A stretch of DNA of 11,529 bases from Bacteroidales bacterium (GTDB taxonomy: Bacteria > Bacteroidota > Bacteroidia > Bacteroidales > UBA12077): the NCBI GenBank assembly GCA_003446015.1, contig DMBU01000132.1, positions 1 through 11,529 on the forward strand. The letters run 5' to 3'. This document shows, piece by piece, positions 5,918 through 11,529 of the stretch (positions are counted from its first letter, which is position 1; every line of letters starts with the position of its first letter). The notes beneath the pieces were generated by a model. The model was not told where the DNA came from, searched no databases, and worked only from the letters and a program-made list of their open reading frames with translations. A program made the position numbers and the translations under genes.

Positions 5918-8900
5918 TTAATATCTTGCAGCTACTACAATAGACTTTTTATACTGTTTTACATTGCCCTCCAAATCGAAAATCTCGATAAAAACAACAT
6001 AAATTCCAACAGGCGCTTTTTGATTTTTATCATCTAATCCATCCCAGGAAATGATACCTTCAATTCCCAACAGTTGATTATTCGCTAAGTACTTTATTAA
6101 TCTTCCTTTCGAATCATAAATTTTAATATTTGCAACATACCCGGGTTTATCGAAAGTAAAACTAATGTTTGCAACATCTTCATATCCATCGTTATCGGGA
6201 GAAAAAACTTCGGGTTCAACTTGCACATCATCAATAATATCTTCAAGTTCCATGAATTGTGAATTTTCATAAGCAGGTGTTGCAAATCCAACCAACTGTG
6301 ATGCAGAATGCCAGTTTGATTTATCGTTTGTTGGTCTGTTATAATTTATTCGCTCCAGTGAAACCCCCTCATTTGTAGCTAATAATGCAAATTGCATGTC
6401 CTCATCATATTCAAAATTATCGATGATATTTTGTTGTTTATCCAATAATATTACCCGGCCCTTATCATCATTATAACCCGGCAGATCATTCAATTTAACA
6501 AAACCTTCGGGGTTTGTTGTTGTATATTGACGCTTAACAGCTTCAGGCTCTTCTGTTAATACAACATACGCGTCGGGGAAAACCAAATATCCCTCTTCTG
6601 TTATCACTTTAATCGATGAATAATCGGCTTTTTCATCATCATACGATGCAATTAATAAATCTTTTAAATCGATGGTCTTATCAGAACGATTATAAACCTC
6701 AACAAAATCAAAACCATCAGGTAAAGGATTAAATAAGATTTCATTTATTACCAAATCGTTTTCTACAGGCAAAAAAGGAAGAGAAAACTGAGCCGAATTT
6801 TTATCAGCAATTTCATTCCCTGCACAATCAAAAATACCCCCTGAAATATCCAGTGTATAAACTACATTTTGATCAAAACTGTTACTAAACCCCAGAATTA
6901 TTGATTTATAATCCGATCCTACCATATCAACAAAAACAGGATTTCCAATATTATTATCAACATTATAAATTTCTGTTTGCATTGCAGATAAACTATCGAT
7001 GCTCTCACTAAAAAACAATTGAATGTTTTGCTCATCCACAACCGTAATTCTAAGCAGTTCGGGAGCTTCTGTGTCTGGATTATTTGCATAAACCGAGTTT
7101 TGCTGCCCTGGAGTTCCTCTGGTTTCGCTTTCTGAAGCCACCCAGTTGTTTTCTCCACCACATGGATTCATTGGATCTATTTGCTCCAGCGACCAACCAC
7201 CATCAGACTTAAACTCATTTTGATACCAATCATCTGAATACGAAACACGTGAAATAATTTCGCCTGATTTATTATGTAAAATTACTGTTTGTTCTGTATT
7301 TGCTAAAGAAGGAAATCCTGACACCACTAATACATCACCAAAAATTTGTAGTTCTGCAGCCGCTTCACTATTACAGAGGGTAAGATATGAATGAGATTCA
7401 ATCGTTTGTGAGGATAATGATCTAATGGTTGATCCAACTGTCAAGGTCCATTCCGACAAACTTATTGCATAATCAGAAGTATTATAAATTTCAATGTATT
7501 CAAATTCCGGCAAAGCCATTACAGGCTCGGGGTCGGCCATGATTTCATTTATCACAATATCAAATGGACGAACTACATAATAAATAAAGTTGTAGAATAA
7601 TGATGTTATTATATTTCCACATTCGTCACTTAAATTTTCAATGCTTAACTTTAATTCTTCTTCTTCAGGGAATGAGTTTATAAAAAGCAGATCAACTTCC
7701 TTTAAATCTGCACCAACTAAAATCGAAAAAGGATTGCCAATACTTTTATTAATGGTGTAGTTTGATTTTTCAACCAACGATTCTTCCGTAACTGGCTCAT
7801 TAAAACCTATTTTAAGTTGATTCCCTGAAATGATTTCTACGCTTACAATTTCTGGAGCTTCGCTATCGATATTTGATGCGAATACTGAATTCTCTGTTCC
7901 AGGGGTTCCTCCATTTGCATCAATTGAAGCAGTCCAGTTTGTAATTGAAGAACACTCATTCAACGGATCAATTCTTTCAATTGACCATCCTCCATCTTCC
8001 TTAACTGCATCATTATACCAATCCAGGGTAAAGTTTATAGAATCAATTACCAAATTATTTTTATCATAAAGAACAATTGGCCCGCCTGAGTTAGAAATTG
8101 CAGAAAAAGAAGAGAACTTAATAACATCGCCATAGGTCTGTAAATAATCAGCTGCCGTTTCGGAACACAAAATAACATATGATGACGAAGCAATAATCGA
8201 ATCAGGAAAATCTTTTACAGATGTTCCGGTTTTTAATTTCCATCCGGATAAGTCCAAATCAAAATCTGAGGTGTTATAAATTTCGAGATATTCAAATTCA
8301 GGCAGTCCCACAACAGGATCGGGATCAGCTAGTATCTCATTAATAACTACATCAAATGGTTTTGTTTCATAATATGTAAAATCAATATTCGTTGAGCTCA
8401 TTGCATTTGCACATAAATCCTCAAGATTCACAATGGTAATTGTGTAATTAGTTTCGTCTGTAAATAAATTTGAAAAGGTCAAATCAACTTCCGTTAAATT
8501 TGTGTTTAACGCTGACGTTGTTGGGTTTCCAATACTATTATTTACCACATAGTTTACGTTATTTTCAGCTTCGTTTTGTGCCAGAGGTTCATTGAAAAAC
8601 AACCTTATTTGATTATTTGAAATAAGGTTAATTTTTTGAACAAGTGGAGCCTGAGTATCCATATTTGAAGAATAAACTGAATTCTCAGTCCCGGGAGTTC
8701 CTCCATTAGCATCTACAGAAGCTTTCCAGTTTGTTATTCCTGAACAGGTATTCAGCGGATCGATTCTTTCAATGGACCAACCGCCATCATCCTTAACAGG
8801 ATCATTGTACCAGGCTGTAGTAAAATTTATGGAATCAATGATGATATCATTATCGTCGAAAATTACAATGGATGTGCCAGCATTTGTAACCAGAGGAAAA

Positions 8901-10438
8901 GAGGTAATTCCTAATGCATTTCCATAAACACTTAAGTCTGCATATGCCGAAGTGGAACATGAAGTAAGATATGAGTCTGGGTTCAGAATATAACTGGGGA
9001 AATCTTTAACTGTTGTTCCAACCTTAAGCTTCCACCCCGATAAATCAACTTCAAATTCAGTTGTGTTTTTAATTTCGATGTATTCATAATCAGGCAGGTT
9101 TACCACAGGATTAGGATCTGCCATAACTTCATTTATTACCACATCGAAAGGTTCAGGAACAAAATAAGTAAACGAAATAATTTCGGTTTGTAAGGAATCT
9201 AAATTTCGGTCGGCAACATTCTGGATTGTTAAATTATATTCCGTTTTATTTATAAAATCTGCTCCAAACTGTAATCGTACTTTTGCTGAATCTCCCACTA
9301 CAACTTCAGCCAATATTGGATTTCCAGCACTGTTGTCCAAGGAATAATTTATAGGATCTTCAGCGCTGACCGTATCAAGATTTCTAGAAAACTCAAGCTG
9401 AATTTCATTTGCCGAAATTACCTCAACACCAATTGGCTTTATATATTCATACATGAAATTTACAGTCGTATCTTTTATTATATTTCCATTCAAATCTTCA
9501 ACTGATTGAATGTCCAAGGAATACAACTGATTATCTACAAATTTTTGACTGAAAAACAATTCTGCATTTCGAGACGTGGCATCTACAATAACTGAATCAG
9601 GGATTCCAATACCTCCATCGACCAGAAAGTTTAATGGATTTACGCCAATTGCAGAATCGATTTTTTCGTTGAATTCAAGTTTTAGATTTTTATAGGATAA
9701 TACGTGAACAGAATCAACAACAGGAGGGTCATTATCAACATAAATTTCCCCGGTAATTTGTATATCGTCAACCCACAACAATTGATCTGCACTTAGAGTG
9801 TAATCGTAATACACTCCAAAATATTCAGTTGCTGTATAGGTTGAATCATTCCCTGTTCCAATACTAATAAGATTATTAAAATCAGCATTAGCATTATAAA
9901 AAACCTCCCAATCACCAAATTTAGACCTTGAGATTTCCAAAGCCACCGTGTCTAGAAGATCTGTGTTAGCATCCCAATCAAGGGATGTTATTATAACCGC
10001 ACTAGGACTCCCCGATGTTATTTTTAACAGCTTAAGGATATCATCATCTCCTGTGAAATTTACTCCTATTACATATCCATTAATATTCCCGCCGGGAACC
10101 ATCTGAGAAGCATCTGCATTGCTTAACAAATAAACACACCAATTATTTCCATCAGATGGATTATATTCATACTTTATCCTGAATCTCCATTTTATTGTAT
10201 CAACACTCAAATCATATGTTGGGAGTTCTATTGAAACACGATCTTTTTCGGCAATTGTATTATTAAAAATATGATGCAAAGAATATGCCCCGGTTAAAGG
10301 AGAAATATCCGAAGCAGCCCAACGACCAACTGTACTTTCAGTCCAATCCGAAATATCTGCATCTTCAAAATCATCCGTAAATTGCGCAAAACTAAATGCA
10401 GGAGTAAGTAAAAACAGAATAATTAATCTTTTCAGCAT
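5918..10438 (-). CDS. Giant secreted lamin-tail-domain/Ig-like repeat protein with FlgD/T9SS-like C-terminus
   Basis: This 1506-residue protein is probably exported to the cell surface or medium; its biological role is not known. A signal peptide (1-18, KR then a hydrophobic core, ending SFA before Gln19) is followed by a jellyroll-like region (about 19-232, opening TDDFEDADISDW). Then come two SbsA-type Ig-like domains (about 237-330 and 331-428). Lamin-tail domains begin at Asp432, Asp696, Asp960 and Asp1228 (DVVINEVMADPNPVV and variants, ending GGWSIERIDP, then GTPGTENSV); Ig-like domains carrying an IGNP motif sit between them. The last 95 residues (FSPDNDGYED from 1412, IKIYDSKGRLIKYL, ISWDGLDDKNQKAPVGIYV, ending KKSIVVAARY) resemble FlgD-Ig/T9SS sorting domains. 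The export route is therefore likely Sec then type IX, which is inferred. No enzyme motif was seen; adhesion or a structural surface role is the mildest guess. The start is supported by the signal peptide. It is transcribed alone, divergent from asd. The frame is fully open. Confidence 0.88.
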   Translation of the reverse strand: MLKRLIILFLLTPAFSFAQFTDDFEDADISDWTESTVGRWAASDISPLTGAYSLHHIFNNTIAEKDRVSIELPTYDLSVDTIKWRFRIKYEYNPSDGNNWCVYLLSNADASQMVPGGNINGYVIGVNFTGDDDILKLLKITSGSPSAVIITSLDWDANTDLLDTVALEISRSKFGDWEVFYNANADFNNLISIGTGNDSTYTATEYFGVYYDYTLSADQLLWVDDIQITGEIYVDNDPPVVDSVHVLSYKNLKLEFNEKIDSAIGVNPLNFLVDGGIGIPDSVIVDATSRNAELFFSQKFVDNQLYSLDIQSVEDLNGNIIKDTTVNFMYEYIKPIGVEVISANEIQLEFSRNLDTVSAEDPINYSLDNSAGNPILAEVVVGDSAKVRLQFGADFINKTEYNLTIQNVADRNLDSLQTEIISFTYFVPEPFDVVINEVMADPNPVVNLPDYEYIEIKNTTEFEVDLSGWKLKVGTTVKDFPSYILNPDSYLTSCSTSAYADLSVYGNALGITSFPLVTNAGTSIVIFDDNDIIIDSINFTTAWYNDPVKDDGGWSIERIDPLNTCSGITNWKASVDANGGTPGTENSVYSSNMDTQAPLVQKINLISNNQIRLFFNEPLAQNEAENNVNYVVNNSIGNPTTSALNTNLTEVDLTFSNLFTDETNYTITIVNLEDLCANAMSSTNIDFTYYETKPFDVVINEILADPDPVVGLPEFEYLEIYNTSDFDLDLSGWKLKTGTSVKDFPDSIIASSSYVILCSETAADYLQTYGDVIKFSSFSAISNSGGPIVLYDKNNLVIDSINFTLDWYNDAVKEDGGWSIERIDPLNECSSITNWTASIDANGGTPGTENSVFASNIDSEAPEIVSVEIISGNQLKIGFNEPVTEESLVEKSNYTINKSIGNPFSILVGADLKEVDLLFINSFPEEEELKLSIENLSDECGNIITSLFYNFIYYVVRPFDIVINEIMADPEPVMALPEFEYIEIYNTSDYAISLSEWTLTVGSTIRSLSSQTIESHSYLTLCNSEAAAELQIFGDVLVVSGFPSLANTEQTVILHNKSGEIISRVSYSDDWYQNEFKSDGGWSLEQIDPMNPCGGENNWVASESETRGTPGQQNSVYANNPDTEAPELLRITVVDEQNIQLFFSESIDSLSAMQTEIYNVDNNIGNPVFVDMVGSDYKSIILGFSNSFDQNVVYTLDISGGIFDCAGNEIADKNSAQFSLPFLPVENDLVINEILFNPLPDGFDFVEVYNRSDKTIDLKDLLIASYDDEKADYSSIKVITEEGYLVFPDAYVVLTEEPEAVKRQYTTTNPEGFVKLNDLPGYNDDKGRVILLDKQQNIIDNFEYDEDMQFALLATNEGVSLERINYNRPTNDKSNWHSASQLVGFATPAYENSQFMELEDIIDDVQVEPEVFSPDNDGYEDVANISFTFDKPGYVANIKIYDSKGRLIKYLANNQLLGIEGIISWDGLDDKNQKAPVGIYVVFIEIFDLEGNVKQYKKSIVVAARY
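6758..9145 (-). repeat. Three tandem lamin-tail + Ig-like coding units (264, 264, 268 codons)
   Basis: Within the giant gene, a two-domain unit is repeated head to tail: 9145-8354, 8353-7562 and 7561-6758 (792, 792 and 804 bp). A fourth lamin-tail copy begins at 6757 but lacks the following Ig-like domain. Each unit begins D(V/I)VINE(V/I)(M/L)ADP and keeps EY(I/L)EI(K/Y)NT, GGWS(I/L)E(R/Q)IDP(L/M)N, an SN(M/I)D or NNPD linker to the Ig domain, and IGNP. Cysteines recur at residues 494/758/1022, 565/829/1093 and 676/940/1205. By eye the units are diverged at the DNA level, so the duplication is old and recombination between copies is unlikely to be frequent. Confidence 0.9.
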
Positions 10439-10440
10439 GA

Positions 10441-10466
10441 TTGTGTTGATTAAATATTTAATTTTG
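10441..10466 (+). promoter_or_regulatory. Candidate asd promoter in the 64-bp divergent spacer
   Basis: TAATTTTG at 10459-10466 matches the Bacteroidota -7 consensus TAnnTTTG and lies 36 bp before the asd ATG. TTG trinucleotides occur at 10441-10443 and 10446-10448, but their spacing (15 or 10 bp) is shorter than the usual 19-21 bp, so the -33 element is doubtful. On the other strand, TATCTTTC (10473-10466) is a one-mismatch -7 candidate for the giant gene, adjoining the asd element. Confidence 0.4.
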
Positions 10467-10502
10467 AAAGATACAAAAAATGATGCTGAGAATATTTAAT
10501 AA

Positions 10503-11504
10503 ATGACTAAAGAAATGAAAATTGCAGTTGTCGGAGCTACCGGATTGGTTGGAAAAGTAATGTTAAAATCGCTATTAGAGCGAAAATTCCCTTTCACAAA
10601 AGTGTATGCTGTTGCATCGGAAAAATCAATCGGTAAAAAAATTGATTTTAACAATTCTGTGCTTGAAGTAATTGGAATGAAACAGGCTATTTCGCTCAAA
10701 CCTGATATCGCGATTTTTTCCGCCGGAGGGTCAACTTCATTGCAATGGGCTCCAGAATTTGCCAAAGGTGGAACTACTGTAATTGACAATTCATCAGCAT
10801 GGAGAATGCACGAAGATATTAAATTAGTTGTGCCTGAAATAAATGCTTCTGTATTAACTAAAAAAGATAAAATTATTGCTAACCCAAACTGTTCAACCAT
10901 TGGAATGGTAATGGCTTTAGCTCCATTGCATAAAAAATATAAAATAAAACGCGTTGTGGTTTCAACGTACCAATCGGTTACCGGTACAGGCGTAAAAGCT
11001 GTTGCGCAATTGCAAAACGAGCGACAAGGAATTAAAGGTGAAATGGCATATCCTCATCCCATCGATTTAAATTGTATTCCACATGGAGGAACTTTTGAAG
11101 AAAACGGCTACACAACCGAAGAAACCAAACTGGTAAACGAAACCCGTAAAATCTTAGGTGATAACTCTATAAATGTAACAGCTACAGTAGTTCGGATTCC
11201 TGTTTACGGGGGACACTCCGAAGCTGTTAATGTTGAATTCGAAAATGATTTTGATTTGATCGATGTAAAAAAACTATTATCTGATTTCCCGGGAATTACC
11301 ATTCAGGATGATCCTGAAAATAATATTTACCCTATGCCTGCCACTGCAGAGGGGAAAGACGATGTTTTTGTAGGTAGAATCCGAAGAGATTTATCACAAG
11401 CAAAAAGTCTTAATTTTTGGATTGTTTCTGATAATTTACGCAAGGGAGCTGCTACCAATGCGATACAGATTGCTGAATATCTTGTAAAGGAAAACTTAGT
11501 GTAG
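10503..11504 (+). CDS. asd: Aspartate-semialdehyde dehydrogenase
   Basis: Asd reduces L-aspartyl-4-phosphate with NADPH to aspartate semialdehyde, the branch point to lysine/diaminopimelate, threonine, methionine and isoleucine. The 333 residues match the family. Visible features are the Rossmann GATGLVG (11-17), FSAGGSTS (72-79), VIDNSSAWRM (93-102), VVPEIN (109-114), the catalytic NPNCST with Cys130 (127-132), STYQSVTGTG with Gln157 (154-163), and RIPVYGGHSE with Arg231 and His238 (231-240). The Arg/His spacing of 7 equals that of E. coli Arg267/His274. The C-terminus has FVGRIRRD and NLRKGAATNA. The ATG at 10503 is taken, but a second in-frame ATG at 10515 gives MKIAVVGATG, an equally family-like start. 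No Shine-Dalgarno is present. The gene is divergent from the giant secreted-protein gene; only 25 bp follow its stop, and no terminator is visible there. Confidence 0.96.
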   Translation: MTKEMKIAVVGATGLVGKVMLKSLLERKFPFTKVYAVASEKSIGKKIDFNNSVLEVIGMKQAISLKPDIAIFSAGGSTSLQWAPEFAKGGTTVIDNSSAWRMHEDIKLVVPEINASVLTKKDKIIANPNCSTIGMVMALAPLHKKYKIKRVVVSTYQSVTGTGVKAVAQLQNERQGIKGEMAYPHPIDLNCIPHGGTFEENGYTTEETKLVNETRKILGDNSINVTATVVRIPVYGGHSEAVNVEFENDFDLIDVKKLLSDFPGITIQDDPENNIYPMPATAEGKDDVFVGRIRRDLSQAKSLNFWIVSDNLRKGAATNAIQIAEYLVKENLV

Positions 11505-11529
11505 ATTTTGACGATCCCTAAATTAGATT

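Noticed and set aside
6919..7161. 80-codon minus-strand open frame in another frame of the giant gene
   Set aside because: The long frame through 5918-10438 is continuous, with domain-level similarity on both sides, so there is no frameshift or nested gene to invoke.
7830..8069. 79-codon plus-strand open frame inside the giant gene
   Set aside because: Antisense shadow of the conserved lamin-tail block GGWSIERIDP in repeat unit 2; the repeat conserves the minus-strand frame.
6758..9145. Possible CRISPR-like or recent DNA-level tandem duplication
   Set aside because: The period is 792 bp, there are no short spacer/repeat units, and the copies differ at many synonymous sites. This is an old protein-domain repeat.
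10496..10900. 134-codon minus-strand open frame over the start of asd
   Set aside because: Antisense to the conserved Rossmann and active-site region of asd; it has no recognisable domain.
1..11529. A defence system, mobile island or new biosynthetic cluster
   Set aside because: All other genes are recognisable housekeeping enzymes or a common transporter type; no nuclease, transposase, integrase, toxin-antitoxin pair or cluster-type enzymes were seen, and base composition looks even by eye.

Overview
The window reads as a chromosomal segment from a Bacteroidota bacterium, probably of the Bacteroidales/Marinilabiliales kind (the order is inferred and uncertain). The pointers are strongly A+T-rich DNA, start codons without Shine-Dalgarno sequences, upstream sites matching the Bacteroidota -7 consensus TAnnTTTG, a bacterial one-chain glycyl-tRNA synthetase, an LpxK that implies a lipid A outer membrane, and a very large secreted lamin-tail-domain protein with a C-terminal module like those of type IX secretion cargo. 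No phage, insertion sequence, CRISPR array, tRNA or rRNA was seen.

Layout. Positions 1-1024 (minus) hold the first two thirds of glyS, cut by the window edge. A 182-bp divergent spacer (1025-1206) carries candidate promoters for glyS and nadB. Then come nadB (1207-2787), lpxK (2804-3916) and a purine nucleoside phosphorylase gene (3861-4670) on the plus strand. They are tightly packed: a 16-bp gap, then a 56-bp overlap in different frames. This looks like one transcription unit, closed by a strong intrinsic terminator at 4675-4698. An MFS transporter gene of the Fsr-like type starts 1 bp after that terminator's T-tract and ends at 5863. A perfect 13-bp hairpin (5880-5908) lies between it and the converging 1506-codon gene at 5918-10438 (minus). 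A 64-bp divergent spacer then leads to asd (10503-11504, plus). There is no gene-free stretch over 300 bp.

Roles. Apart from the giant protein and the transporter, the genes are housekeeping: glycine charging of tRNA, the first step of de novo NAD synthesis, lipid A 4'-phosphorylation, purine salvage and the aspartate-family amino acid pathway. NadB and Asd both start from aspartate or its phosphorylated form, but they sit in separate transcription units and nothing else links them. The transporter substrate cannot be read from the sequence.

The most distinctive item is the giant exported protein. It has a signal peptide, a jellyroll-like N-terminal region, two Ig-like domains, then lamin-tail + Ig units repeating at exactly 264, 264 and 268 residues, a fourth lamin-tail domain and a FlgD/T9SS-like C-terminus. 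Nine of its ten cysteines sit at equivalent positions in the repeats. I did not find convincing evidence of a new multi-gene system. The points worth checking are the cysteine-bearing repeat, an Asn-to-Asp change at the purine-specificity position of the phosphorylase, the lpxK/phosphorylase overlap, the terminator abutting the transporter start, and the near-perfect palindrome at 5880-5908.
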